DNA of 64,000 nt from Ascarosepion bandense (GCA_037127315.1 JBBBDQ010001274.1:606001-670000), one strand, 5' to 3'; numbered from the stretch's first letter, positions 32,399 through 44,912 are shown. Program-made: numbers and translations. Notes: generated by a model from the letters alone, not told the origin.

Positions 32399-32693
32399 TA
32401 GACTTTACCAGGAAAAGAAAGAATTCAAGTCAAGAAAAGCGCAGGTGAAACTAACCAACTATTGGACATACAACTCCATTGACAATTTAAAAAAGCAACG
32501 GAAAATTGAAGGATCATGATGTCTCCAACAAATAGTCGAAGCACGTTGCCCACCTCACCAAAAAATGTAAAAGAGGGACTTAAATTTTAATCATGGCTGC
32601 GGAGGAATATAAGAAAGGCAGCAATGTGCACCACAGGACAGTTCAAACCAATGTGTCGATAGTGAAGATAAGAGAATGCCATACATATAAACT

Positions 32694-32770
32694 TCTTCTA
32701 TTGTCAGTTGCTTTTCAAGACATAAGCGATTGCGGCTCTCCACAATTTCATGACCGTTGTATCTTTTAGT
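32694..32770 (-). pseudogene. RTE LINE extreme 3' end, minus strand
   Basis: 'cttcttctattgtcagttgc' and 'caagacataagcgattgcgg' repeat the RTE end a second time, just left of another copy. Confidence 0.6.
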
Positions 32771-32810
32771 AAATTTTATCTTTTTATTTTATCGCCTAAT
32801 CTTTACATAA

Positions 32811-32878
32811 GCTTCTTCTTCTTCTTCTTCTTCTTCTTCTTCTTCTTCTTCTTCTTCTTCTTCTTCTTCTTCTTCTTC
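32811..32878. repeat. (TTC)n microsatellite at an RTE 3' end
   Basis: About 22 TTC units directly abut the 3' end of the minus-strand RTE at 32879. The RTE tail itself ends in GAA units, so the tract looks like an expanded tail. Confidence 0.95.
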
Positions 32879-33510
32879 AATTGGCTGTCTTTTCAGGATA
32901 TGTGCGATCAAGGCTCTCCGTAATTTCATGCCCTTTGTATCTTAGTATTTTTTTCTTTTTTTTTAAATATCTCCTAATACCTGCTCTGCTAACTATTTAC
33001 ACCAGCTCGTTAGGTACGTTATTCACTACCCCCTCCCCCCACACTGCTGTCCTCCTTGTATTCAAAGTATCCCGGCTCTCTTTCCTCAGTACTAGCCCTA
33101 GAAATTTCAAATACCTTTTTCTTTATATTAAGTAAAAATGTCCTTTTTGTTTCCATTTTCTTTAAAACTTCGTCATTACTCACATGTTCAGTTCATGGTA
33201 TTCTCAAGATTCTTTTGTAGCAGCAAATTTCTGTGGCCTTCTTTTTTATCTGTGTTGAGATTGTCTAGAATTCACTGTCATATGAGAGGGTTAATCTACA
33301 TAACAGTTCTGTATTGTTTTATTTCTTTCTATCTAAATTTTCCTGTTTCTAAATACTTTGCTTAGCTTCTGGAAGGAGACATTTGCTATTCTAATATGCT
33401 TTCGAATTTCAGTAATGTATTTTCCGTCTCCTGTTAAAACACTTCCTAATATATATAAATGTTTGTACTTGCTTTGTTTTGGTATCTACAATTTGTAATT
33501 CCCATGTTGG
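32879..33510 (-). pseudogene. RTE LINE 3' region, minus strand, long copy
   Basis: Begins 'tggctgtcttttcaggatat' (end block) and runs through the same order as 31926-32398. It reaches the 'cacatgttcagttcatggt' and 'gcttagcttctggaagg' blocks also found at 22392-22660. No intact frame. Confidence 0.75.
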
Positions 33511-33864
33511 ATTGTTTCGTTTGCTGACAGAAATCAGTAGCTTTAAAATTAACTGGAAATTGCACTGGTTCATTTGCATAAAATATGGTTAAAACGTGTC
33601 CGAGAAATGATACTATGATATATCATTGAATGTAATGGAATGAGAAGACAAACCAAAGTGAGTTTGAGGCTATGACTTTAAAACATATCTTGTTATTGAG
33701 CACCGATGTCCAGATATAGTCGCTTTGAACCTACCTGAAAACTAATAATAAATAACTGATGTGGCCTTATCTGTTGGCTAAAAAAACAAATGGAAAAGAT
33801 TAGCAACTACTCTAAAAGGGGTTGAGATTGACAAATTTTGGGAATTAAGGAGAAAAAGGTTACA
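33511..33864. other. Unassigned interval
   Basis: No feature supported; it may hold decayed RTE or R4 sequence. Confidence 0.35.
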
Positions 33865-34075
33865 ATGTCATACTAGTAGTGATTGGAGCACTCAGCTGTA
33901 TCCCATTGAAGTATAACGAATATCTCGACAAATTCGGTGTAAAATATACTTTGCAAACTCTACAAAAATCTTCTTAATGAATACAAAAAGCATACTTCGA
34001 TATCTGCTGTCTTCACTGGTACACAAGGCACAATACCAGTATCATCATAAATATTTAAATAAATAAATAAATAAT
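33865..34075 (+). pseudogene. R4/Dong-type LINE C-terminal end
   Basis: 'IGALSCIPLKYNEYLDKFGV' is like the extreme C-terminus of R4/Dong ORFs (IGALG...YLxxIGVKYT). It is followed by an untranslated end and an (AAAT)n-like tail at 34048-34072. Confidence 0.65.
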
Positions 34076-34079
34076 AATA

Positions 34080-34400
34080 CTAAATACCCAGAAACAATTG
34101 GCTATCTTGTATCAAGTTCCACAATGTTAACAGCCACTCAAAATAAAACTCGGCACGACAGAGTGGGCCAATATCTACACTGAAAAATATATCACTTTTA
34201 CAGGAAGAAAACAGCAAGAAAATGGTATGAACATCATCCAGACTCAGGTACAGGTATAAGACTTGCAATCTTTTTATGGGACTTCACAATACACACAGAC
34301 AAAACAATAAATGATAATCGCCCAGAAATTATAATAAAATACCACATAAACAGGTGTTTTCCTATTGACATTGCAGTCCATGCAGATTGAAATATATCTT
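34080..34400 (+). pseudogene. R4/Dong-type LINE C-terminal domain
   Basis: Partly open frame with 'TRHDRVGQYLH', 'ARKWYEHHPDS', 'FLWDFTIHTDKTI' and 'NRPEIIIK'. It matches the C-terminal endonuclease-region arrangement of R4/Dong elements and the copy at 40090-40380. It begins immediately after the tail of the previous fragment. Confidence 0.75.
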
Positions 34401-34883
34401 GAAATCTATTAAGCCTTGCTTAGACTACTCACCGTGAAGTCTGGTAGAAATACTCTAGACTGACGCCAACGATTTTAAAATCACTAGGACTTTTTTAAGG
34501 GGTTTAGCTTAGTTTATTTCTGTTACCGAGAGTGTATTATATAATACGAATACACAACATCCTCATTTTGAGATTTCTTTTTATAAGTAAATATTTTATT
34601 ATTATTCACCCCTCCTCTTTCTGGCGAGTTCGTTTTGAGTCGAACTCTAATTTTCTCATACATTTGTCTTTTTTCTTTTTTTTTTTTTTGACAGCTGTAT
34701 TTGTACGTTAAACGAATTGTTGGGGTGTTGGTATATCAAAAGTATCATACAGTATTTGCATAGGATCTTCCTTTCTTGCGCGTGTTTCTTTAACTGATTG
34801 CAATGTCATTTATGTTCCCATTTTTATTATATACTCTGAAAAACAATTTATGGCCAGATTTTAAAAAATTAGTGTTCTTTTTC
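34401..34883. other. Unassigned interval between R4 and gypsy relics
   Basis: T-rich. A ~50-bp stretch at 34429-34478 ('caccgtgaagtctggtag') resembles 37615-37664 on the other side of the gypsy relic. I cannot say whether this is an LTR remnant. Confidence 0.35.
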
Positions 34884-37430
34884 TTATCCGTTATTTTTTT
34901 TTTTTTTGCCTGGTAACAACTTACCGAACACTGATTTAATTTTTCTTGCCGGTGACATGTCTGATGGTGTATTGAAATTGGGCGTTATCCAGTATAACCT
35001 TAATAAATTGTGTAGTGCTTCTTTACTCACTTTTTCATTACTTGCTGCATGCAAACCTCTATTAAAAGTACCCACAAAACTTTCAGCTTGCCCGTTTGAT
35101 GCTGGGTGATACCGCGGGTTAGTAATATGCTCAATCGAGAACATTTTAGAAAAATCTTCAAATCCGTAAGCAGTGAATTGTGCACCGTTATCCGAGAGTA
35201 TGCATCCGGAATGCCGTATCTTGCAAACAGTTTGTGTAAAAGTTTAGCAGTAACCGTAGAATTTTTTTTTTTTGTACTTACACATTTTAGGCCACTTAGT
35301 AAAGCTATCTACTACCACAAGACAAAGTGATTTGTTCATTAGATTTGTGAAATCTATGTGCAGTCTTGATCACGGACTATCAGTCTTTGGCCAAGGTTGG
35401 AATGTTGTGGTAGGTGATTTTGCTGCCAGAGCAAAATCTCTTTCGGCTTTTACAACTTTTCAATGTCTTGATTCATTTTGGTCCAGTATATATATCTTAA
35501 GAAATGTCATCCTTGAAATTCCTGGATGTCCCCTATGTAATTCAGTTAAAAACCGCTATTGTAATATACTAGGTATTACTACTCTTAGTGCAAATATTAG
35601 TACTCTGTCCATTAGCGAGTAAGCGTTCAAGTCTGGATTATGTTCTAAAAATTGTCTATATTTCTTACTTTTATTTAGATTTTTGTTTTCGCAGTAAACA
35701 TGTCTTGTTCTGGTTTTACTTTTATTTCTTTCAGCGTAACAGTTAATTCACATATTGCAATAAATAATATTTCTTTAATTTCTATTTCACTTTTAATACT
35801 GCAATAACGGTATTCTTAAACAGTTCAGTAATTTTTGGTATCAGTTTTTTTTTTACTGCAAATATTATTGCTAACGCCTCTTCCTCGGTCTGGCTATAGT
35901 TTTTCTTTTGATAGTAGCGAACGAATAAAGCGTATGCGACAGTTTTCTTGTTACCGTCATCATATTTATGTAGAATTAATGCTCCTATACCATAGTCAAT
36001 ATCATCTGAAGTCTATCATAGTTCGCTAATGATAAGTCAGACATTAGTTTTTTGTTTTTGATTTTTTTCTTCAAATATCTTTTCATACTTATCAGTCCAG
36101 TTCAACTTTTTTAAGCAAATTGTTCAGTGGACCTCTCAAATTCTGCATATTATGTATATAAATTTAATAATAGTTTGCTAGTGTCAGAAATTCTTAAAAT
36201 CTAATATTGTTTCTTGAGGGAAGCATATTCCTAATTGCACTTACTCTCAACGAATCTGATTGATGACCATTTTGTCAATGATTTGTCCTATGTATTTGAT
36301 TTTAGGCAAAAAACAATGCATACTTTTCTCACTAAGTTTGAACCCGGATTGTCGTATTTCACATGCCAGATATATTGTTCCTTACATACACTTTCAATTA
36401 ATATATCATCCAGATAATCTATAATATCATGTTATAAAAGCATGGTATCCGCAGCTTATTGAAATATAGCTAGAGCCATTTTTATACCAAGAGGATAACG
36501 TTTGAACAATCCTTTGTGCGTATATATAGTTGTTAACTATGAACATTATTCTTCAGCTTGTATTTGTAAATAATATTCAGAAAGATCCAGATTCGAAAAA
36601 AGAATATCCACCGTTTAACTTTGCAAAACTTTCCTCTAGATTTTGTAATGGCTAGTTATGGGAGAGGGTCTAAATACTTGTTTAACCCAGTCAAAAAATC
36701 AGCACAAACAGGATTTATTTACCTTTATATACACTGCTCCTTTTGAATGGTTAATCTTTTAAATAATATCTATTTTTTAAGTCTGTCTGATTCTTTGTTG
36801 ACTTGATCCAATGCTGCAAACGGTACACTATTATTTTTCGGTGCAAACACTAACGTTGATTCTTTCTCAACTTGAAATTTTACTTTGATTTTGGAACACC
36901 AATTCAACTCATCCGACCCGACAGAACATCCAGAAAATACTTTTTTCAGTTCTTCCTTTAAATTTTCCCTGTGTTTTTTCAAACTGGCATTTTGTCTAGT
37001 TACATTTTTGCAATAAGCATATATAAGTAAATCCCAGGGCTCAAATAATCCAATCCAGTTAGTACCGAACATGTTTTTAGTATTTTTTAACACATAATCC
37101 TTAGATTTTTAACACATAAGCCTTTAGATTGTTACGAAATGAAATGTTACAAGTCATTTCGCGAATAAGAAAATAATTTCTCAACTGACACACTATTTGT
37201 GACTTTCGAAGTGTTTTTTAGTATAGGTTTTTTTTCCATGTTGCTTCACTAATTATTATTAGTCACTGCATTCTTCTCTGATAATTTGCTCGTTTGTTCT
37301 AAAATAATCAGAATAAGTAATTCCATCATCTCTATTGTATGTGAATTCAGATATGGCTTTTGCCACCACGTCAGGAGTGAAGAACTTGTGAAATTTTGCG
37401 TTCACTTCTGAATTATTTCAGTTAAATTTT
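34884..37430 (-). pseudogene. Ty3/gypsy-type retrotransposon gag-pol relic
   Basis: Read right to left. A gag-like stretch near 37290-37420 has 'EFTYNRDDGITYSDYF'. The start of RT at 36770-37093 has 'VFAPKNNSVPFAALDQVN'. The RNase H region at 35840-36020 has 'YGIGALILHKYDDGNK' and 'YSQTEEEALAIIF'. The integrase core, 35150-35480, has 'PWSRLHIDFT', 'VVDSFTKWP' and 'SDNGAQFT' (codons around 35184-35195). The end of the core at 34884-35144 is open ('YHPASNGQAESFVGTF'). Domain order RT-RH-IN fits Ty3/gypsy. Stops and frameshifts, several at T-runs, break every domain. No paired LTRs were identified. Confidence 0.8.
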
Positions 37431-37679
37431 GTTGTTGTTTCTGGAGTTCCACCAACCAAATTCCCATCGTCACTGTTATCATGTGCAACGAAGCAAAAAG
37501 TATTTTTCCGACTTGTTATTACTCAGTATGAGTTCCGATATCCTTGTCACTGCTGTTATAACTAATATGAGTATCGATTTCTCCGCGCCACGCTTTCAAG
37601 TCCTGCTGAGGTCATTCACCGTTAAGTCTGCTAGACTGTCATGACTGTCCTCAACGATCTGTTTGGATTCGGAGTTCTT

Positions 37680-38057
37680 TATTTAAAATGACAAATCTGG
37701 TTCATTTGTGCTATCGGTGTGTATTATGTATTTCACAACAAAAACTATGAAAATACAATGTTCCTGAAATGAAAGTGTCATAAATGTGCCACATGAAAAC
37801 ATCAATAATTGCACTTGTAGTTAGAGCCCTCGATTTGAATGGAAAAATGTCCCAATGGACACACTGAGAGGATTCCTTGTAGCCCATGACTGAAAGAAAT
37901 ACAAAACGTTGTACTCAAAAGTACAGCTTACACATTAAGAAGAGCTTTTTTTTTACAAAAATGATTAGTGAAAATGACATGAAGCCATTTCTGACCTTAG
38001 GCATTTGATTGGGACCCGGAAAGAAATGTGTATACAAAACAAACGAGGGGAAAAATC
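37680..38057 (+). pseudogene. R4/Dong-type LINE 3' end
   Basis: 'ggattccttgtagcccatga', 'gttgtactcaaaagtacagc' and 'tctgaccttaggcatttgat' followed by 'tgggacccgg' match the 3' end at 40525-40730. A (TTA)n tail follows at 38058-38110. The left boundary is uncertain. Confidence 0.65.
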
Positions 38058-38064
38058 ATTATTA

Positions 38065-38110
<46 letters not shown>
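38058..38110. repeat. (TTA)n microsatellite tail
   Basis: Clean TTA repeats directly after the R4/Dong 3' end. The minus-strand poly-Asn ORF is an artefact. Confidence 0.95.
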
Positions 38111-38113
<3 letters not shown>

Positions 38114-38459
38114 AAGAAGCATCTGCAGTAGCAGCAGCAGTAGCAGAATAAGTACTTAAGCAGAAACTAAAGGCACATAGAACAAGTTCATTCAAAAAGC
38201 GTTGAAGGTTTTATCGCCAAAATAAGATATCCTCCACCAAAAAAAACACTGTAAAACCTTTATGAGAGTATTTGAAGCAGACCAAAAGAATATAATTCCA
38301 TTTCATAATGGATCCAACGAGAAGAAATAATGGTGAAAAACCTTTTCACAAGAATGGGAAATATATAATAAATAATAATGTTAAGCAAGCTCTGACGAAA
38401 TCCCGAAAACGGAAATGACAAGCTACCCAATTTTGGATTCTATCATCTGTTCATAAAAC

Positions 38460-40740
38460 CCCTGTGCACATTTTATCCATTCTAATAATAATATGAATGA
38501 TATTCCAGAATAGATTACTGAAGATATTACATATTTCTTAGAAAAAACGGTTGAAATAGATTATCAGAAAAATTATAAGCAAATAACATCCACTATATAC
38601 ATGCATTGATCACGTCTGTTGTGACGAACTCTACTTACCCTTTCTTTGATGAAAGCAACATTCTTCCCTTGGAACAGATGGGATGTAGGAGAGGATCATA
38701 TGCTTGCAAAGATCAACTACTAATAAACAAAATGATCCTAGAAAATTTCAGGAAAAAAGGTAAAAATCTCAGCAGAGCATAGATAGATTACAGTAAAGCC
38801 TTTGATAGTCTCTTGGATTCTTTAGGTTTTGGACATCTGCAAAGTCTCCTCGGTGATGGTAAATTTCCTTAAACGCAGCGTGTGAATGTGGAAAACTACA
38901 TTATATCTAAATCATAGCAAACGCACTGCCACTTCCAACCGCCTGAATATCCAACGAGAAATCTTTCAAGAAGACTTCATGTCACCAACTTCTGATTTGT
39001 CTGTCCTTAATCCCCTTTACCCATGAACTAAACAATAATAGCTTTGGATATAAAGTAAACGAGAAGCTATTTAATCACCGACTCTACATGGATAATCTCA
39101 AACTTTTTGCCAATGACGACAATGACTTGAAGGATGTCCTCAATAATGTCAAATGTTTCAGTAAAGACATAGGTATAGATTTTGGATTGATTCTATATAC
39201 AAAAGAAACATTAAAGAAATGGAGAATTACAGAATCACGCTTAATTTATCTAGATTTTCTCACAAAGATTAGGGAACAGAAACAAGAAAAGCATACAGAT
39301 ACCTAGAGATTAACGAAGCAGACGAAATACGGCATACCAAAATAAAGTAGAAAGTAAGAAAATAATACTACATGCGTGTGCATTTGGGCTTGAATACCGA
39401 GCTGAATTAAAAAAAAACAACAGAATATCAGCCTTCAGTGTCCAAGCGGTGCAATACAGTTTCAACAACCTCAACTGGACCATAGCTGACATTAAGCAAA
39501 TAAATGTGAAAACGAGAAAGTTTCTCACTTGCTACCGCATGCACCATCCTGATGTTGATCGTCTGTATGTGTCCAGATCCGAAGGAGTAAGATAATTAGT
39601 TCAACTAGAACTGTCTTACAAGGCCACAACCATCAGCCTTCAAGAATACTTGGTAAATACAGAAGACTGGATCATTATCTGTGTTAAAGAACATAAAAAA
39701 TAAGAAACTTTCTTTGGTAACAAAGGAAGTCAACAAGTTCAAAATGCAATTTTAAGTGTGTGAAAAAAGGCATATAAAATATAGTACACTTACTGCAGTG
39801 GCAGAAATCTTAAAAAGAAAGCAAAGCCAAATGCAATGAAAACAGAATATATAGAAACGATGACAAGATAAACCTCTTCATGGTCAATATTCTGCCCGTA
39901 CCAAATAACTGATGTAGACAAACTCCGTACTCATCAATGATTACGTAACGTCTAGTTCAAAGCTGAAACCGAAGGTTTTATTATTGCTGCACAGGACCAA
40001 TTCTTGCTAAATAGAAATTACTAAGCACACATACTCAAAAATTGTGTTGACACCACATTATGTGATTAATATGCAGAAACAATTAACCATCTTGTATCAT
40101 GTTGCACGGTATTAGCACACACTGAATATGAAACCCGACATGACAGTTTTGACTAATATCTACATAGGAATATCTGCATTTTTTACAGAAAGGAAACTAC
40201 AAGAAATTGGAATATAAACAGTACCGATACCCGTTTACAGAGATGGGACCTGTAACAATTGTATGGGATTTTGCAATACACGCAGACAGAACAGTCAGAG
40301 CTAATCACCCAGGCATTGTTTTCAGATACCACAAAAACAAAAATGTGTCTTATAGGAATGATAGCCCCCTGCAATTTGTATTGTATGTTTGAAGATCTTA
40401 ACTATCAAAATATAAGGAGCTTGAAATCTAAATCTAATATTATGGCACATCAGGATATTAACAATCCCAGTTGTAGTTGCTCGAATGGATTGGAAGACAT
40501 TTCAATAGACTCATTGAACAGGATTCCTGGTAGCCTCAAAAAATACGAAAAATTGTACTCACACGTACAGACCACGCTTTACAAAGGACTTTATCTATGT
40601 AAAATATGTATGCTCGTAGTTTTAAATTAATTTGTTTTTTTGTTTTTTTTAACAAAACGTGCTCAGTGAAAGATATCAGGATGTCATTTCTGACCTTAGG
40701 TCTTTGATTGGGACCCGGGAAGAAATGCGCATACACCAGA
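38460..40740 (+). pseudogene. R4/Dong-type LINE, RT through C-terminus
   Basis: 'LPLEQMGCRRGSYACKDQLL' and 'IDYSKAFDSL' (38660-38810) give RT motif A context. An 'NIQREIFQEDFMSPT' block is the GDSLSP motif, mutated. 'FGYKVNEKLFNHRLYMDNL' carries the catalytic YMDD changed to YMDN at 39085-39096. The C-terminal part includes 'NSLxV...YSFNNLNWTIADIKQ', 'TRKFLTCYRMHHPDVDRLYV' and an 'ETINHLVSCCTVLAHTEYE' zinc-finger/RLE-domain-like stretch. The end reads 'RIPGSLKKYEKLYSH'. Several frameshifts make it dead. The 3' UTR ends in (CTA)n(ATA)n. Confidence 0.8.
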
Positions 40741-40746
40741 AATCAA

Positions 40747-40773
40747 GGGAACTACTACTACTACTACTACTAC

Positions 40774-40800
<27 letters not shown>
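40747..40800. repeat. (CTA)n-(ATA)n microsatellite tail
   Basis: Begins right after the R4/Dong 3' UTR word 'aagggaa'. Confidence 0.9.
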
Positions 40801-40806
<6 letters not shown>

Positions 40807-41394
40807 TGAACATATATTAAACTTTGGAGTAAATATGTCTAAAGAAAACAAAAAATACAATCAAACCATCCTAATACATAATTATATTAATAACATAAAT
40901 TTATAAATTGTCTTCAGGTGCGTTCCTGAAATAAAGTTTAAATTTATAGCGCGATGAAAAAATAGTTTTTAATACACCACAATCAGCGTAAAAATTCTTT
41001 TCACTCACTTATTAACATTGACTGGAGTGAGTGTACACAACTTTGAATAGCAAAAATATTTATTGCCAAAAAGTTAAATAAGTTCTTTTGAAAGTAAAGT
41101 TCCAGTGAATATCTAAACAAGAAAAAGTTAATTGTGATAATTCTCTTCAATTGAAAAAGCCGATTTTATGAATATTTGAAGCACTTCAAAAAGATATAAA
41201 GACTCTTCTAAACTTCTTTATAAAATGTTACCTATGTTTTAACAGATTTACATTTAACAATTTTGGTTTATGCAGTTTTGGTTAAAGAACGACGAAATTT
41301 TTTTGTCTAAGTTTTTAAATCTGAAAATTAGAGCATAATTTCTCCAATATCTTTTCAGTATTTTTGTTTTTTTATACACCATTCGCAAAACAGT
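40801..41394. other. Unassigned AT-rich interval
   Basis: Nothing recognised. Confidence 0.45.
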
Positions 41395-41860
41395 TTTGGT
41401 CCTGGGTATGACAATAAACTACATCCAGCGTCAAGGCCTCTGATTAGGAGGCAGTTTTGAGTATGAAACTACATCTTAATTGCTGTTGTTACCAGGCCTA
41501 CCCTGACCCGGGGTAGTAGCACATATTAGGTTCCCAACTTTTGGGGAAATAGTTTATCCCCAAACTGGGGTCAAAACACTATGAAATTATAAAAACAGGC
41601 TTTTATAGAAATATATACATAAAAATAGACTTTTATAGATATATATATATATACATTTTTGAAAAAAAAATATTGCCAGCAATACAATTTTGAATACAAA
41701 ACTGGAAGACCTAAAATAAAAACTTTAAAAAATAATAAATTTTCATAAAAATCTAACTAAATCAATCTTCTCAATATAACCAAACATAAAAAAATCTTAA
41801 AACCCTAACTTTTTGGCATTGCATAACACACAGAGGTTGATATGCCGTTAGACAAAACTC
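41395..41860 (+). repeat. Dispersed repeat F, copy 2
   Basis: 'gggtatgacaataaactaca', 'tcaaggcctctgattagg', 'cccaaactggggtcaaaaca' and the end 'gttgatatgccgttagaca'. It is collinear with copies 1 and 3. A (TA)n patch lies at 41640-41653. Confidence 0.75.
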
Positions 41861-41869
41861 AAACTCAAA

Positions 41870-42690
41870 AGAATTGTATTTTTGTGCCTGTGTCAATGTG
41901 TAGACATTGAGTTATTCTTTGGTATTTTTTCGAGAATCGTGCCTTTACGTTTCGGTGTTTGCCATGACGGTGCATTGATTTATTGCATCTTCATTCATCC
42001 GTTGGTCTCAAGACATTTTGGATCTGTACCCAAAGAGTTATGCCTCATCTGCTTATGTCGGTACATCACCTCTTATGGCTGTACAGGTCTACACAGTAGT
42101 GACAGTTCCGACTGCATGTGAGGACGCTCTCTTTCGATGTTACCTTGTTTTTTCTTTTTTTTTTTCGTTGTAAACGCATCTCCCAGGCAGCAAGCCTTCG
42201 TTTCTGCTCTCCTTGCTCTAGCTCCTGATATAAACCGCGTCTCCAGCGGAAGTGATTGTTGGCGACGTCTTGCCACGCCTCGATATTCATGTTCATCACC
42301 CTTATGTCTTTTCTGCAAGTGTCCTTGAAGTGAAGATGGGGTTGCCTTCAGGCACTCTTGGCCAGTTCTCTGTACTAAAAGACCTTCGAAATCCTATCCT
42401 CCGATATATGCCCAAGCCAGCGGAGCAGGTATTTTTGGAGTAGGGCATATGGACTGGGTAACTGAGCACGAGTGGGAACTATGGCATTGGAGACACAGTC
42501 AGACCAATTGATGCCCAGAAAACGTCTCAGACAACGAAGATGAAAGACGATGTGGCGTTTCTCCTGTCTGGAGTAGAAATGCAAAGAGTCTCGCTGCGGT
42601 AGCCTGTGGTATTGTTTCCTTATCAATATCACAAAAATATATGAATTGATAAAAACGACGTCAAATACTGCGATATTTAAGCTTACAAAC
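41870..42690 (-). pseudogene. LINE ORF2 C-terminus with zinc-knuckle end, plus 3' UTR
   Basis: The minus-strand frame 42375-42695 has 'YSRQEKRHIVFHLRCLRRFL' and 'LRWLGHISEDRISK', a signature of a widespread animal LINE ORF2 C-terminus. After a frameshift, 42073-42318 has 'DEHEYRGVA...' in one frame and 'EAWQDVANNHFRWRRGLYQE' in the other. It ends near 42075 with 'CSRNCHYCVDLYSHKR', a degraded C2H2-type knuckle (usual CxxCxR...LYSHxR). Sequence down to about 41870 is probably 3' UTR. RT is absent: 5'-truncated. Confidence 0.75.
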
Positions 42691-42777
42691 AGCACAAGAT
42701 CAATAAAATTTAATTCTATTTGAGATCAGATTTATTATATTTTAGTTGAAGAGAAAAATATTTTTTTTTTTTTTATA

Positions 42778-43304
42778 AGCGTTTCACCCCGAGCAAGGCA
42801 TGTCACTGCCACTACTGTGCAGGGGGCTACGTAGAGAGGAGAAAGGCTGGTTAAATATAGGACGTAACAGAGGGTGGGTGATAGGCGGGTGAGGATACCG
42901 AGAATGAGGGTTGGGTAGATGAGAGTGTTGTGAGAATAGTTGGGAGTTAGTGTGATAGGAGGTGTCTATTGACCCTACATTTAAACACCTGGAGATTGTA
43001 ACTGTCGGGAAAGCAGACTTGTGGAAGGGAGTTCCACAGGCGGGAAGCGCGAGAAAAGAAGCTGTTGGAGTAGAATTTACGGTTACATCTTATTTGTTTA
43101 ACTGTAAAAGGGTGGGACCTAGTTGTTAATCTAGTATCTCGTGTAAATTCGTGCTTGGGCGGCACCAGTGATCTAAGCTCATCGGAGCAGAAGCCATGAA
43201 AGTACTTGTAGAAGAGGCACAGGGAAGCTACATCACGCCGGTGTGAGAGCGGCTGCAGCCGGTCTGCCAAGTTAGTATCAACCACGTTACAGATCCTCCT
43301 TTGT
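42778..43304 (-). pseudogene. Jockey-like LINE 3' end (copy J4)
   Basis: The minus-strand frame 43285-42947 includes 'HRRDVASLCLFYKYFHGFC', 'ELRSLVPP' and 'SRASRLWNSLP'. The 3' tail at 42783-42830 is the reverse of 'gccttgctcggggtgaaac'. The 5' truncation is at about 43304, in the middle of the 'RLQRRVCNV' codons. The sequence differs enough from J1-J3 to be an older or sister subfamily. Confidence 0.85.
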
Positions 43305-43639
43305 ATTTTGTATTGATCTCACAACCTTCAGCTAAAAGCAATCTTTTAACAGAGATGCTACCTCTTGTTAACTTGAATAAGATCACCCAATAGATCTTTA
43401 TAAATGTCCATGGTGTTTCTGTCGAGTCAGTTTTTATTTATCTGTTACCGTTCTCAAAAGGTTATGTACCTTGATAATTTTACTATGGCACTACCGATAA
43501 ACACACATTAAACCGACCTAATTTCACATTATGCTTTAAGTAGAGGTGTATTACGCCCAAACCCGCTGCGTGGTGAGGGGACAAGATTAGTTTGGGACCC
43601 GGAAGTGCTTTCTGACCATTACTATTGTACCAATTTTGT

Positions 43640-43935
43640 CTACATACATTTATATGTTAGAAATTAAATTACGCGCATCTAACCATTAAAGAATGAAAGA
43701 TTTTCGAGCCGATTTTGACGTTATTCTGGGATTTCTTTTTTCAAAGCCGTCAATTTGTTTTGAAAAAATTATTTTTTTATTCATAATGTTGAATATATAA
43801 TATTCAACATTTTAACAAGAAAAATCTCAAGTTGATGTTTAAAATTAATGCAAAAGATTGATTTATTTAAGATGGAATGATCTATCATGACATGTGTCTA
43901 ATTTGTATTTAGATAGATTGTATTTTTTTATTATT
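43640..43935 (+). repeat. Dispersed repeat E, copy 3
   Basis: 'tatatgttagaaattaaatt' at the left and 'gatttatttaagatggaatg', 'atttgtatttagatagattg' at the right. It is collinear with 23845-24200. Confidence 0.75.
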
Positions 43936-44912
43936 CCCCTAAATTAAGCATTATCCATTATTGTAAAAGATTAGGTTACTATAAAATTTTTATATGAATA
44001 CTACCTTATGAATATTGAGATGTAGTAGAGTGGTGGTCGTCGCGTCATAGACGTGTGGGTCAAAAGGCTCTTCAAGCAGTCCTGATGTGTCTAAATACCC
44101 AGGTATTTTTATTTGATACCTGAATAACCTTGAATACTAAGCTTTAATCCCACATAGAATCGTTGCTATTTGCTCAGTTGGTCGATTGCTGAGAAAGTTA
44201 AGCGGACAATAGAAGAATAAAGAATACTGGGAAGACAAAAAACGATAAGACATAAGACTGTTATTTAATTTAATCTCTATATGCCGCTGTTGGCTTAATC
44301 TCGTACCCTAGAATTTAATTTCTTCGTTGCTTTATAATGATGGCGTTGATAACGCATTAGAATTATTCTTGCGTGGAAAAGAATATGCATAATAATGTTG
44401 ATGGAGTATAAGGTCGATTTTGTCATTTCACATCTTCCTTTTCTCTTTTGGTGACTTCGAAGTTTTTAGTTCCGATGGTGATGGAACATCGACAGTTGGT
44501 GTGTTCTCGTAAACTCCATACAAAAGCGGAAAAAAAAGGAATGCAGTTTCGATTCCTGCCGGGAAGCATATTTCGTTAGTAAGGAGTTATCGATTTGTTA
44601 GTCGCTTGACATTAGTTTTACTGATTAAATTAACAGGGATTTCAAGACAAACTAATTCCCGCACTAAACACAATATATTTCGTAATATGAATAAATAAGC
44701 AGCACATCCTGTTTGTTTGTGTTGCTGAAACCCATCCAACTCTGGTCACACATTGCTCTACATAGACATATACCTTTTAGGAATCAGGATGATCCCGGAA
44801 TCGAAAATCTGCCCTTCATCTGGTGCTTGGACATCCAGCATTTGGGATTTGTGTCCGGATGAAGTCAATTTTCAAAATAACTGAAAAAAAAAAAAATAGA
44901 ATTAGTGATTTA
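43936..44912. other. Unassigned interval
   Basis: Weak tRNA-like words near 44030-44080 and a box B-like 'gtttcgattcctgccgg' near 44546 were seen but lack partners. No gene. Confidence 0.4.

Noticed and set aside
35272..35622. 116-codon plus ORF
   Set aside because: Shadow of the minus-strand gypsy integrase region, where domain motifs are clear.
37965..38195. Poly-Asn ORF
   Set aside because: Translation of (TTA)n on the minus strand.
42137..42328. 63-codon plus ORF
   Set aside because: Opposite strand of the zinc-knuckle LINE relic.
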